NCBI GenBank assembly: GCA_022376515.1
Contig: WTXI01000006.1
Location: 806,001 to 870,000, forward strand
Reading direction: 5' to 3'
DNA from: Lactifluus volemus
Taxonomy: Eukaryota; Basidiomycota; Agaricomycetes; Russulales; Russulaceae
Length of the DNA: 64,000 nt
Shown here: in pieces, positions 10,281 to 22,835 of the stretch
Numbering within the stretch: position 1 is the stretch's first letter
How the letters are laid out: every line of letters starts with the position of its first letter
The notes under the pieces: generated by a model
Seen by the model: the letters and a program-made list of their open reading frames with translations, nothing else
Databases searched by the model: none
Told to the model about the DNA's origin: nothing
Translations under genes and position numbers: made by a program

Positions 10281-12711
10281 ATGTCCGTTCAACAAGGCTC
10301 TAACCGTGCTGTCTATGACGGCACCATTTCTGGAGCTCAGGACCGCCCGTACATACCCCGCCTTCGCTCGGATTCATCCCCGTACCATCCGTTGCCCCAG
10401 TCGCTGGTTGATTTTCGCGCACAAGAAGGCCGCGAGTACCGTAAAGCTCGCCTACGCGCGCTATGGAAACAGTTATTCACAGCGCTTGACGCCGAGGACA
10501 CGGACGACTCTGACGCCCTCTCGTTCCCCGTAGGGGGCGCAGCTCTCACTCCAGAGAGCGCACGACAGATGCGGAAGATATACGACAGGGAGCTCATGGG
10601 AAGCTGCAAGTCCTCGGGTCACATTGGATGGAAAGAGTTTAAAAAGTACGCCGAGGACAAGGAAGCCGGTCAGTCCAGTCTCTCGCACCCAAAAATAATA
10701 TAAGCTCGGCGCGTGTGGCTTAATGGATTGTGATCAAGAGTTGTGGCACATCTTCCATAACGAATTAGACTTGGACAGCAATGGCCATCTAGATGCGGAG
10801 GAATTGACCGTCGCTCTGCAGAAAGCGGGTGAGCTGCATTTTTATTCTCTACTCGGCCGTCGGGGATCTTTTCTCAATTTGCACCCCATCTCCCCTCTCT
10901 GCCCGCCGCCGTACCGACCGCAGGCGTACAAGTGTCCCCATCGATGGTGTCCGACTTTATGATTTCCCTAACGGCTTCTCCTCATTCTCACCCGATAAGC
11001 TTTCAAGAATTCCGCGATTTTCTTTTATTACTCCCTCGAAGGGTGTCCACAAAAGAGATATATCAGTTCTACCAGGTACGCAAGTTCCTCGGCGACGATG
11101 GTCGTGGTGCTGCGCGTGTCACCATGGAAGGTGGGTTATTTTTGTTCGCACCACACGTGATTGGCCGATTTTGACGGACGTATGTTTCCCCACTTTCCCC
11201 GCAGGTGATGTCAGCCTCAGCGCCGAAGACAGACCCCCATATTACCTTATTTATCGTCCCCCTGCTATCGAACGGGTGCCTCCGATACTTCACGATATCC
11301 GTCCGAGCAAGACCGAGGATTTCGATGACGACGAAGACGAAGACCTTCTGCTCGAAGAGCACCACCACATCGAGGATGACCATCACGGCTGGCTAGGTGG
11401 CACAACTGCACTCAAGTATTTGGTAGCCGGAGGTGTGGCGGGAACAGGTCGGGATATTGCACGTATCTATCAGCTTCTCTCAACTAATTAAGCGCCGCAT
11501 TTCCCCGCACGCAAAAATAGTTTCGCGGACAGCTACAGCACCGTTTGATCGTTTGAAGGTTTTCCTCATTACTAGGTCTCCTGACCTCGGCGGCACTTCA
11601 CTACACCCAAGTGGGAGCGTGCGTGGTGTCAAGGCGATAAAATCTGCCATCGCGCGAATATTCGCGGAGGGTGGCGTCGCTGCGTTTTGGGTGGGCAATG
11701 GATTGTCAGTCGCAAAGATCTTTCCAGAGTCTGCAATCAAGTTCTTGACGTATGAAGCTTCCGTATGTCCCGTCTCGTCGTCGTGGTGGCTAGAGGGCGC
11801 GCTCTGAAGGAGGGTTGTCTATAGAAACGCTTCTTTGCTCAATACGTGGACAATGTAGAAGATGTCCGTGAGATTAGTGGGACGAGTCGCTTCCTGTCAG
11901 GAGGCATGGGTGGCATCACCAGTCAACTTAGCGAGTGCCCCCCTTTGGTAGTGATGAGAGGCATTTCATTAACTTTTGCAGATAGGCATATACCCCGTCG
12001 AAACGTTGAAAACCCAGATGATGAGCAGTACCGGGGGGACCAATCGGTCGCTTGCTTCGGCTGCAAAGCGAGTCTGGGCATTGGGTGGCTTAAAGGCGTA
12101 CTACCGTGGGCTAGGGGTGCGTAGCTGACGCATTCACCTTCACCACCGTACAATTTGCTCACCCGAAAATAGGTTGGCCTAGTTGGCGTATTCCCGCACG
12201 TGTCGTTGCTCTCCAGGGAATGTCGCAATTGCTCATAAGCTTCTCAGATACTCTGCCATCGACATGAGCACGTTTGAGGCCCTCAAATTGGCCTATTTGC
12301 GTTCCACTGGCAAAGACGAGCCGGGAATGCTCGCCTTGCTTGCATTCGGGAGCATATCTGGAAGGTGGGCGCATCGATGGTCTACCCATTAAACCTGGTG
12401 CGGACGCGGCTTCAAGCGTCCGGCTCATCCGGACACCCGGAGCGGTATTCTGGCATAGGAGACGTCGTCAGAAAAACGTATAGACGAGATGGGTGGCGTG
12501 GATTTTATCGAGGATTGGTTCCAACACTAGCCAAGGTGCGCTCTCCCTAACATTTTGGATCTACCGTTCATCATCCCCATCCCGTCATGCAGGTCGTTCC
12601 CTCCGTTTCAATATCTTACATGGTGTACGAGCAAAGCAAACGAAAGTGAGTGCTCTCTCTTTTTTTCACAGAACGGTTTGTGAAACTTTATCCTTCAGGT
12701 TGGGTGTATAG
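10281..12711 (+). CDS. SAL1: EF-hand mitochondrial carrier, ATP-Mg/phosphate type (SCaMC/Sal1-like)
   Basis: Calcium-regulated inner-membrane carrier of the SLC25A24/25 group, expected to exchange ATP-Mg for phosphate. The N-terminal half carries a canonical EF-hand loop (DLDSNGHLDAEEL, about 10770-10810) and flanking helices. Three carrier repeats follow with signatures PFDRLK (about 11545), PVETLK (about 11995) and PLNLVR (about 12385). Asn replaces the acidic residue in the third, where relatives also lack it. The C-terminus reads SYMVYEQSKRKLGV and the stop is TAG 12709-12711. Two introns, 11931-11985 and 12196-12247, fit only as GC-AG introns; they restore SQLSIYPVETLK and FPYSAIDMSTFEALK. 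One base appears to be missing at about 12363 (between GSISG and VGASMVYP), which breaks the third repeat as written. Family call is strong; substrate is by homology. Confidence 0.88.
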
Positions 12712-12955
12712 ACAAAAAAAATTATCTTATCACATGTATACTTGCATCTCATCAGATATTTGCGCATCATATCACAGTAATGCACAGACACTCATTCATG
12801 CTTACCCATTACTAGTTAGAAGCAGATGCAACTGCTGTTTTTTTTTTTCTCGTTTTACATTATTTATGGATTACATCAGCCTTTTCTCGGTCCGCGCAAA
12901 ACCCTCGCGTCGATGTAGAGAAATCTCGAACTCGAGGAATATAGTACGTACACCC

Positions 12956-13578
12956 ATGGAGTACCACCCCAAGCACCCACAACCATTTTCGTTTTCTGAA
13001 GCTCTAAAGTTTGACCCTGCCACGATTACCGAAGGTTCTGCTTCCCAATTTATCACATATTTGAAACTTACTACCCGTTCACACGAAACGAAAATGATGC
13101 GCGTGCACACCCCCCCCCTTCCTATGTTCCTATAGAAATTGCGCGTCTACAGAATTCCCTGCGACATTTGAAACGTACGCAAGACGAACTTTCCGCTCAT
13201 TCCGAGCATGACGATGATCATGATGCCGAGCTGACACTGGCTCTGAAGGAGAACGAGGCAGTCATGTCAGTACTATTTCCCCTTTCCCTGCCAAAAAAAA
13301 CACCATCGCATCATCTCTTGTCTTTCATCTATATTTATTACCTCCTCGCAACCCTTTCTGCACGCATGCATGCACACTATTGCAGTGCGTCTCAGGAGGA
13401 GCGGGTCGATATGCTGAACCTCGCGCTGGTCGAGAAGGGCGTGATCACATCCAGTAGCCATTATGGACCAGCGCAGAACTCCGCCTCTGTTGCTCCGCAA
13501 CCACAACCACCGGCGCTTCCTTCGGAGGCAACTATGGACGAATTCCACGACGACGACGAGGGGGGAGTTGTGCTTTGA
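12956..13578 (+). CDS. small coiled-coil protein, function unknown
   Basis: Three exons (about 12956-13032, 13134-13264, 13385-13578) join in phase to give about 133 residues. It starts MEYHPKHPQPFSFSEALKF, followed by a heptad-like helix (EIARLQNSLRHLKRTQ), an acidic His/Asp stretch, a second helix (ASQEERVDMLNLALVEKG) and a Pro/Gln-rich acidic tail ending at TGA 13576-13578. The pairing of an RLQNS helix with a QEER helix looks conserved, but I cannot name the family. An in-frame ATG further upstream (12866) could extend the N-terminus; I preferred 12956 because the sequence before it looks non-coding. Confidence 0.6.
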
Positions 13579-13830
13579 ACCGTTTGAAAACACTCACACA
13601 CGTTGTTATTCTACTGTATTTTTTTTGTACACATTATATCAATTCCAGTTCACGTCTAAACTTGATTCTTCTGTTTTTACGACGAACATCGTTGTTAATA
13701 ATTGTTCACCAGACATAACCGTTAGGAGACCAGCTGAAGCCAAACCCGAAGACAGAGCAGAGCTAGACACAGCCACAGGGCAAGTAGGCAATGTTTCCCA
13801 GAAGTGCGGTGTCTCGTAGTGTCTCGTTCA

Positions 13831-16800
13831 CTACTTTCGTTTGCGCCGAGGTTTCGGTTGTTCGGGCTCGGCCTGGATGGAAAAGAAAATAGTGGTGCCA
13901 GAACCAGATTATTCAGACTTACCTTGGACTCAGACGTCTGAGGACCTGACTTTCGGGAGGGTTTCTAATCATGCATTGAATATCACTGCAATGCATAGGA
14001 ATAGAGCGCAACAAACCGGACGCCTCTGAGGTCGGGTGTATCACTGTTATTTCCGGGCTCCCCGTGTGAAGTCTGAGACGCTGGGCGGCTGTGTTTACCT
14101 AGCTTAACTGCATCACTTGCAGGATCTTTACGGCGCTCTGATAAATCCTCGGCAACATTAGAGAACAGGGTCTTACCCCGATCATTTGATGATCCACTTG
14201 GCGCAGCAGGACGTGAAGACTGGACTCCAATATCAGTAGGACCCCCAAGAAGCTCCGACGACGTCTGCAACAAATACGGTGTATCGCACGCGCTATTAAT
14301 GATGCCCTGGGAAACGGTGTATCAATACGGCGCAAAGGATTGAAGAGCCACCTACCGCTTTCCCTGCGTCTACCTCAATGATTGTTGGTATTGACGGACT
14401 GCTGGAGGGTGCAAATTGGGAAAGATTCAGGATTGACTGTGCGTCATTTCGAGCCACAAACTTGGGATCCTACAAAATAGGATACACGGTTTAGCGCGTA
14501 AGTCTTGGTGACACACCTCGGATTTCAGATAGCGTGCAAGCCCCTTCTCTAAACTCTTTACCCTAGCTTCTTGTTCTGCAATGTGATTGTCTCGCTGTAT
14601 GTACGTTTGACCCTGTTAAAGGCGGAAATGAGGAGATCAGTTGCCTACGCGCCGCAGCTCGTTTTGTTTGTCCATAATTCGCTTCTCGTGAAAAGACCGC
14701 GATTCCTCTAATAGTCTATTTACGAACGTCTTTTCTTCGACACTCTGCAGCCAGGAAACCATCAGTGTTTCGACAAAGACAGCCATAGACTCACTAAATC
14801 ATTTGTTTCGTAACGTGTACTGATGGTGCTACGTCTTTCAATAAGCAAGGATTTTTCCGCTTGCAGAGTATCATTTTGCATGGTGAGGTCCTTGACCCGG
14901 GTGCTCAGTTCGGAAAGTGATGTCTGGGTGGTTTGTTTTTGCTCCTTTAGTGTCGTGAGTTCACGCTGTGCACTAGTTAGCAAGTCGCGCAAGTCATCTG
15001 CCTCTCTGGTAGCTTGTGTCCTTTCTCGATCCGTTGTAACAACCGTTCCTGGAGCGTTTGCATGCGAGAATGTTCACCATCCCGTTCATCTTTCAACCTT
15101 TTTTCATACTCGCTTTTCGAGACCGTGGCAAGTTCTTGCTGGTTTTCGACCTGGCGTCTATACTCTTCAACGGATCTTTGCAAGAAGCCATTCTGCTCTT
15201 GGAGAGCGCACATTTCCTGGCGCAGCTTCCCTGTTTCAGCCTCCAACTTGACCTGAAGTAGCAAGTCAGAAGAATAAACGTCCGAAAAAAACCATCTCAC
15301 GGCAAAAGCTCCCTCAGCTATAATTAGGCGTTCCTGAAAACATGAAATGATTGCGCTGCGATGACCAATACAGATCAAGCGTTACCTGTATATCTCCGTG
15401 ACTCTCCCTGACCAACTTAAGAGATGTCGATTGATCGTCAAATCTCTCTTGTAGTGCGTGACATCTCATTTGAAGTTGCACCACCCTGAGGTGGTGAACG
15501 ATCAGGTCTGGAGATTTGCCTTCTGCAGACGCTCACCTGTCATGTTCTTGCCTGCGCTCATCGGAGATCTGGCGTATTTCATCTCGAAGGGCCTTTATCT
15601 GTGCCTCAGCCGCTGACTTCTCGGTGTTCAAATGCTCGATTGTCGTGCTCAGCAAGTGTTCGCGTTCATTTGACGCTTCTCGGACCGTGCGAAGGGAGGC
15701 ATTCTCGCTCATGTAATTTGCCAGCTCCTGTTTTCTAACTTCGATCTCACGTTCTAGGCAATGACATCTATGGTAACAGTGAGGGACGTCGAGTTGACGC
15801 GTTCGGGTCCACTCACCTGCCATTTAACTCACCAATCGTTTGCAATTGGTCTGCCAACGTCTTCCGGAGAGTCGCTAGCTCCGAGCGCTGGTCACTTGAC
15901 GAGGATAGCACGGCAAGAACCCTATCACACATTAAAGCCTTTGTTAGCCGATGACAATTTGACCTGAAGAAGTAGAGACTGACTCTTCCTTCAAGGAAAG
16001 CAAGGATGCAACGGTGGCTTCCCTCTCCTTCAGCAGAGCTTGTAGTTCTACATTCCTAATCACGCAGCTCAGCTAACCAAAAATTCCTTTTGGGCTGGCC
16101 TTGGGGCTTACTCCTTCTGTAGTGCGGCAGCAATTTTCACTTTCTCTTCGACGTCCAGGGCCAGGTTCTCCATGCTGCATCTCGACCGTTAATGGCAGAG
16201 TGTAAAGGAGATAACAGGCTCACCGTTTCTGAAGTTGAGCCGCATTTTCTTTCGTAAGTGCACATACTGACAAAGAATCAGAAAGTTCCTTCTGAGTAGC
16301 GTCTAGTTTGGCGGTGCGAGCAACGACTAATAAATCTAGAGGCGCCTAGTTAATTATTTCGGTTTGCACAAAACCAAAATAGCCTCACTAGCTTCGTGAA
16401 GGTCATCCAACGCGACCCTCAGCGCATTTGTCTGGCTTGAATGCGTACGTTCCGCGCTCTGGATTCGTTCCATTGCTTCAGCATATTGAGATGTGAAGTC
16501 CGTCAGCTTGTCACGGAGAATGTCATTCGCTTTTCGAGCTGCTGGCGAGCGTCAAACAGGCAACAATAACATTTGTGGTGACTAACCATTGGCGCATTCC
16601 GATTCGAGATCACGGATGACCTCTTTCATTTCCGCTGCCTTGGCAAGTTCTTCCATGAGGTGTTGACAATCTACTCGGCATCAAGTATATCTAAGAGTGC
16701 GAAGGAATTGACCTGACTCTGTAAACTATCCTTGACTGTGATTCGCAAATCACTAATATCTGGAAGGGCCGACCGAGCCTGCGAAGCGAAAGCGAAAGAG

Positions 16801-17763
16801 TCGTTGGATTGTGTCTTGAGTGAGGCGAACTCCGTGCGAAGTTCCGTGAGTCTGTTCTGGGTGTATTGGTGCTTCGACATGCACTTGGCTTGACATACCT
16901 ATTCGAGATCGACTCAGTCGATCTCTTCGTCAGTTGTTTCATGTTCTCAAATCGGGCCAGGGTATCCGCCGCTTCTTTCTGGCTGATCGCCAATTCCGTG
17001 CGTAAGCGATCATTTTCGCCTCGCTGGCGGCTTGGCTCTGGTGAGTATCAAAGAAAAAGGAGAAGGGCTCGGACCTGACGCTCCAGCTCATCTTTGACAG
17101 ATCTCAGTTCCTTGAAGCTCTTTCTGATAGAGACAGGAATCTCATCTTCTCCACCTTCAACAATTGGTGTGAGACTCGAGGTCATTCTCGGGATGGAAGT
17201 GCCGCGTCCTTCCAAGGAGCTTTTCGAGGGCATTACTACAGGATCTGAAATCGTCGGGTCCGTAGCAAAGGAATTTAGGCACGTAGACCTTCCCTGGAGG
17301 TTTCAAGGACGTCTGAAACTTACCCCTGCCTGAATCTTTCCAAAGAGAATCAGAATTCACGACCCAACGGAAAGTTTATCAGCGTGCCTGCTCGACCCGA
17401 AAAACATACGGGCTCTGATTTCAATGGGTGTGGTACACAAGAACCTTCATCCACCGGCATGTAGCCACGAGAGTGCCGGGAATTCAAACCTTCAATACTA
17501 CGCGAGAAGTACCGATGGGTCGTAAGGCCTGGATATATGCTACTGTCTTCTGTATCTACTGACGGTACAGAAGCGGAACCACCATCTTGTGCAGTGTGAT
17601 ACTCAGACCTTCTACCAGCCAAATGCGATGTATGAGTCTTTCCGAAGAAGGACGGGGTAGTAGCCTGAGGGCGGGTCGCTGATAGATGAGGGGGGTTATT
17701 AGAAGGCTGTGGGGCTGCATATACGCGAGAAAAGAAAGTGCTATGTGTCGATTTGACGTCCAT
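13831..17763 (-). CDS. long coiled-coil protein with basic C-terminus, function unknown
   Basis: Start ATG at 17761-17763, about 192 bases from the divergent TFIIF alpha gene. The first 130 or so residues are Ser/Pro-rich and probably disordered. From about 17230 down to about 14700 most open stretches are Glu/Gln/Lys/Leu-rich helix in many short exons (for example KALRDEIRQISDERRQEHD near 15560 and ELERQVRALL near 17060), typical of an extended coiled coil. The last exons return to Ser/Pro-rich sequence and end in PRRKRK, a likely nuclear localisation signal, stop TAG 13831-13833. The first exon and the NSDSLWKDSGR exon are out of frame by one base at about 17364 (a CCC run), which again looks like a lost base. 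I have not resolved every intron. A chromosome- or spindle-associated role is possible but is only inference from shape. Confidence 0.65.
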
Positions 17764-17955
17764 GGGAGATGATAGGAGATGAGAAGAAAGAAAGGATAAC
17801 TCACGTGATGAGCGGTTGCGCGCATTCGATTGTCATGTCATGTCTTGACTCAGGACTGCTGACTGCTTGCCTTGATCCCTTTGACTCTCTCTTAGCCACT
17901 GGCTCAATCCACTACTTATTGCCAGTGGTCTCTAACTATACTTTAACACTCTCTC
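17764..17955. promoter_or_regulatory. divergent promoter, coiled-coil gene / TFIIF alpha
   Basis: 192 bases between two outward-facing start codons. This must contain both promoters unless transcription starts inside the neighbours. It is pyrimidine-rich near 17870-17950. No unambiguous TATA box. Confidence 0.45.
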
Positions 17956-20214
17956 ATGGCTCCCGCTCCTCCAGAAGCTGCCAAACTTTTCCATCCCAAA
18001 TCTAAGAAGAAAGGACCAGTCGGGATCTATGGCATGAACCTTGGCCGTTCCGCCTCCCCTCAGAAGGCCAAGTCGCCTTCCAATCCTTCAACCCCCCCAG
18101 CCAAACCATCACCGAAACCCGACCAAGAAGCTCCTGCGTCTCCTTCACTACCAGAGGGATCATACACAGATTATACCCTTGTTTCGTCGGCACTCAATGG
18201 TTGGAAGTACGACGTAATGAAGTTTGACTCTCGAAAGCCCGTGGATATTCTCCAATGGGTAACACCAGTAAAACTGAATCGCAAAGACACACGCCGCCCT
18301 GATACCACCGTCAACGGCCCTGAAGCCCCAAAGGCCGTTGGCCCTATGCTGGGTCCAGACGGAAAGCCAGTGATAGGCATGGACGGTAGGATTGTCATGG
18401 TTGATGCGGAGGGCAAGCCGATACACGGAGATGGCGCTTCTGGGAGTAGTAAAAGCAAAAATGGATCTGCTCCGAAGCGAAAGTTTCAGAAGAAGACCAA
18501 GCAGGTCTACAAAGTACCCGAGGCCACTCGACAACTGCGAAAAGAAGAGCGCTATCCCTGGATCATGGAGGATGCAACGGGTACAGAAGTCTGGATTGGA
18601 AAGATGGAGGAGGCCTCAAAAGCCGATACCCAGGCGTTCTTAATGCCCGCCTCGAACAATACATTCAAGTTTGTACCTGCCCATCGGTGGTACAAATTTC
18701 AGAAAAGGCCTAACTATCATATTCCTAATCTCGAAGAGGCCGAGTCTCTGGTATGTAAATGTATAGTTCAGTTATGTGTCCCCCGTCTTCATCTTTGTCC
18801 AGATGGCTATGAGGCAGAGAAACAAGGATCCAGAACGATGGCTTCTGCAGAAGCGTGGTGGACAAGGTCCTTCAGCCGCCACCTCCGCCTTATTGAAAAC
18901 AGAGCCATTGGATGATCTCTTCGGAAGTGGTTCAGAACAGAGCTTAGGTCCCGGAGGCAGACGATTACGCACTGTTGTCAACGGCGGCACCTCTGGGTTA
19001 TTTGGAGATGATGACGAGGATGGCCGATCGCGGAGACGCGATCTCGGGCAAGACGCTGATTACGATGAGGTTCCTTACCATGAAGATTTTGCAGATGACG
19101 AGGAGAAGATTGTTCCAGAAGACCACCAGGAGGATGAACTTGAGAAGGAGATGGAAGTACGTACCGGGTTTGACTCCCCATTTTGTGAACTGGGCTAACT
19201 CCTGTCAGGAACGCCTGCAACGAGAGTACATGAGCGCCAACAAACAACGGGGTGTGGGTATCGATGAGTCTGATGAAGAAGACCAAGATCCAACGTTGAC
19301 CGGAGCGGGTAAGGCGATCAAGAAGCTCATGAACAAACACGAGAAGAATGCGGCGTATGAAAGTGATGAAGAGTCTAATCCATACGCAAGCTCAGCAGTA
19401 TGTTTCGGCCGGCTCGTTTTGCGTAATCTCCTAACTGATTACACAGGAGGAAGAGGAGGAGGATGAACCTATAATCGCTGATGGCCCTGCCGTTCAACAA
19501 CAATTTACACCGTCGCGTGCTCCTGCAAGTGACATGGTGTCTTCTCAGACGACACCCGCGTCGTCATCCCGTCCTGCGGTGGTATCCACACCAAACTCCC
19601 GCGCTGTTTCACCCAACCCAGGGCATGGAGGACACTTGGTGGTTGCGAAACGCGCAACCAGCCCCAAAGCTCCAAAGCCGCGGGTATTGCCAAACGGCGT
19701 CCGTGCTAGCAGCCCACTAGCTCAAGTCGCATCCAGCTCGCCGAATGCAACGGACACGCTCCCGGGACCTGGGGGAAGTCCTGGGCACTCCCAAACTCCT
19801 CGTGCACCATCAGGTGCCACCGCAAAATCGAGCAACAAACGAAAGGCGGACGAGCCAGACGACGTTGCGTCTGCACCCTCTCCGAATCCCTCGGCACCCA
19901 GCGCTGGCGGCCAGCCTAAACCCAAGAAGCGTAGGGCGACTGCGGCGATGCTCGGGCCTGACGGCCAACCCATAGAGCTTGAGGATAACATGGTTGTCGA
20001 ATGGTTGCGCAACACACCGAACGCAAAGACGCGCGACTGCATCTCCCACTTTACGCCGTACCTCCGCACGGACGAACAGAAAGCCAAATTTACTGCGCTC
20101 ATAAAGGAGGTCGCACAACTGAAGAATGGCATCCTAGTGTTGAGGAGTGCATATCGTGGCGGGAGTGGTGTCGGGAGCAAAGCATCATCTCCGAGTCCGA
20201 TGGACACAAAATGA
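17956..20214 (+). CDS. TFG1: transcription initiation factor TFIIF subunit alpha (RAP74)
   Basis: Large subunit of TFIIF, which binds RNA polymerase II with Tfg2/RAP30 during initiation and elongation. Four exons: 17956-18750, 18803-19156, 19209-19397, 19447-20214. The N-terminal dimerisation fold is visible around residues 60-280 (YTLVSSALNGWKYDVMKFDS, then RYPWIMEDATGTEVWIG and FKFVPAHRWYKFQKRP). The middle is highly acidic and Ser/Pro-rich. The C-terminus forms the winged-helix domain (MVVEWLRNTP..ISHFTPYL..LIKEVAQLKNGILVL). Length about 700 residues is normal for fungi. All junctions are in phase and there is no damage. Confidence 0.95.
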
Positions 20215-20646
20215 CGTTCGCTCGTGTGCATTACACCTTTCACGGACAAGTCGCTCATTGAGCGTCTGTTGTCGGTCTTTTCATATCTTATCAACTTGTA
20301 ACTTTGGCCGCTTATGTGCTTTTCCCTCCTCATTTCTCCTCCCTGGGAGACCACAACCAAATAAAGCATCATCTATCCCGTAATGCTTAATAATACACAG
20401 ATTCAGCAAGTGCAAGTGGGGATACAGAAGTTCGGCGGGACCTGGACATGTCATGATCATCAGATAAATGATGGGTGCGTGCTACACACGTGGTGATCCC
20501 CTCGCGGGAGCCGAGTATGAGAGACAGCAACTAGGGGAGCCGGACTTTTTGTAAATATGCGATGGCCTGTCTACCAAGTAGGGAACGACCGAATAAATGA
20601 AATACCACGTATAGAGCCGCGAGAGAGGGGAAGATGATCAGATGAG
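20215..20646. other. convergent intergenic region, TFIIF alpha / bHLH gene
   Basis: 432 bases between two stop codons. No reading frame is supported. Probable 3' UTRs and termination signals; AATAAA-like strings occur on both strands (for example near 20359-20365), but I cannot assign them firmly. Confidence 0.45.
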
Positions 20647-22696
20647 CTAGGTCGATGAACCGTCCGGCTTTGCGCCGGACGTTCCGCTGCTACTTCCGGC
20701 TTGCGGTGCGGGGGAAGCGTTAAAGGCGTTCTGAGAAGAACCTGGACGCGAATCTGATTGTGGCGGAGCTGCCGGTTGGTGGTTCGGGGGCTGATGTGGT
20801 GGCAAGCCATGGGCGGCAGGTGCATGAGGTGGATAAGGTACAACACCGGGTGGCGCTGGCGTGTACAAGCTAGGGTGAGGTCCACCTGATGCGAATGGCG
20901 GGACGCCCGTGCGTATACTTTCGAGCTCATGGCGTAAAATGTCAATATCTCGACTCAGGTCTTGATGGCCCTGCTTGAGCTGCATAATAAAATCAATTGC
21001 TGTACGACAGGATGCACGTTAGTGAGAACGGGCGCTGGGAGAACACTAAGCTCACCTTTGCTCAATATCTCCCATTTGCTGGCTTTCATGCCACGATCTG
21101 CTGGAAGTTGATCTCGTAGCTCGTCAAAGAGATCCTTCATCTCTTTCCTTCTTTTCCGCTCCGCAAGCTTATGCGAAACGCGTAACTCGGGGGACCGTGA
21201 ATATGGTGTCATCCCCATGTCCTTTGCGGTCGATGATAGTTGAGCAGCTGATGATGATGCGGAGGCAGGACCAGCAGACTCAGTTTCAACAGCAGCCTGC
21301 GATGTTGATGACTCAATAGTAGTTTCGACAGGACGAGAGCGTCCGCTAGATGGTGGCCGCGACCTTGATCTCAGTACTCGGGATATTGTAGAATTTGTAG
21401 ACATAGTAGAGGGGAGATTAGTGGGAACGGACATGCGACGCTCAGAACTGAAGGGACCAGAAGGGACCATGGCGATGGGAGGGACGGGGCTTGGATCGAA
21501 CGATCGGCTGGTGCTAGGCCCATCACCTTCACTCTGAACCGTTGAGGGTTGATCGGGAGACTGTGTAGGATGCCACGCGAAAGGGGCTGTACCAGGTGGA
21601 TGGCCGTGCGAAGAGTCTGGAGAATACGCCGGGGAGCTATAACTGACGGGGGGACTGGCGAACATTGATGATGCTGAGTCACGCCGATCACCACTCCACC
21701 ATGGTGTGCCCCCGGAAGCTGGACGGGCTTCCATGGAGTGTCGGCGGTCAAAGATAGTGGTCTGGCCGACCCGTGTTGTGTCGGCAATGGAGCCACGCCG
21801 TTTCAACGCGGGACCCTCCAGGCCAATGTTAATCGAGGATGAAACACCCGGACCAATGAGCTGCGAGTTAACCTCGTCACCACCTGGTGTTGGCATGTTT
21901 CTGTCAGAAGACAGTTTGCGCTTTGTGCCATGAGGCAAAGATGGCGAGCTGGAGCCACGCTGCGGAGTCTGTGAGTTTATACTTGTTATTGTCACTTATG
22001 TTGCCTCACGCGTCAATTGGTTAAGATGTACGAACGATAACACGAGGCCCACCTTCGGTGTGAGTGTGGCTGGGAGAGGACTGTCCAGTCTGGGTAGGTT
22101 TATGTTTTGGGTCACGGGCGGCATGCATGGCTGTCAAGGTGTTCGGTAAGGAGAAGCAAGTTCGCGCTCGGAGCAGGATCAACAAATACGGAAACTGATA
22201 ACTCACTGGGATTTGTACCTTCAGACACGTCAATTGATGCCCTTCGTGAAGATGATACTGAGTAAAGTTAGAAAAGTCAGGAGGGAAGGGGGAGGAAACG
22301 GGACGCGCGCACGAGTATGTGAACGGTCGGGAGAGTTGGAGCTCCTGTCGGAAGATTTGAAAGGGGAGGGTGGACGAGAGTGAGACTGGTTAGGCCTCTG
22401 GGAAGCGTCGCGTGCGGTGTCTGGCTCGGTAGAGGTGAAGGGAGGACGAGCAGATGAATGTAGGGGTTTGGGAGTAAGACTAGGGCTCGGGAGAAGAGAT
22501 GAGTCAGTGGTTGAACCTCGTCTTGGGCCCTGAATTATGTGGTGAAATGGTATGATGCGAAAGAGATGAAGAAATAGAGTACCTTGTGAGGAGATGAATC
22601 GCCAGAGGCTCGACGGAGATTCAAATGGACCTCTGAGGACGGACGGTCGCTTTGGGGGAAGGGAGACTGGGTCGTCTTGCCTTCTTTTTCGACCAT
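20647..22696 (-). CDS. basic helix-loop-helix transcription factor
   Basis: Start ATG at 22694-22696; stop TAG 20647-20649. The long N-terminal half is Ser/Pro/Thr-rich. The bHLH domain is interrupted by an intron and reads [20 protein letters not shown], a loop, then [15 protein letters not shown] and a further helix ([20 protein letters not shown]) that could extend it into a zipper-like segment. His-5, Glu-9 and Arg-13 of the basic region are present, the pattern of E-box (CACGTG-class) binders. The C-terminal 90 residues are Pro/His-rich. Upstream exons encode [23 protein letters not shown] and [10 protein letters not shown] segments. One donor near 22043 is weak (GTTATC). The family is clear; the orthologue and targets are not. 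Confidence 0.88.
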
Positions 22697-22835
22697 TGTA
22701 TGGGTAATGAATCAAATGGGTGAAAGGTATACAGACGATGACCCTCGGACGCGGTAATAGGTCCAGTTCTGTATAGTATAACGCTCTACGGACAACAACG
22801 TGCTTTAAACACACACCGTCCACGTGCAATCACGA

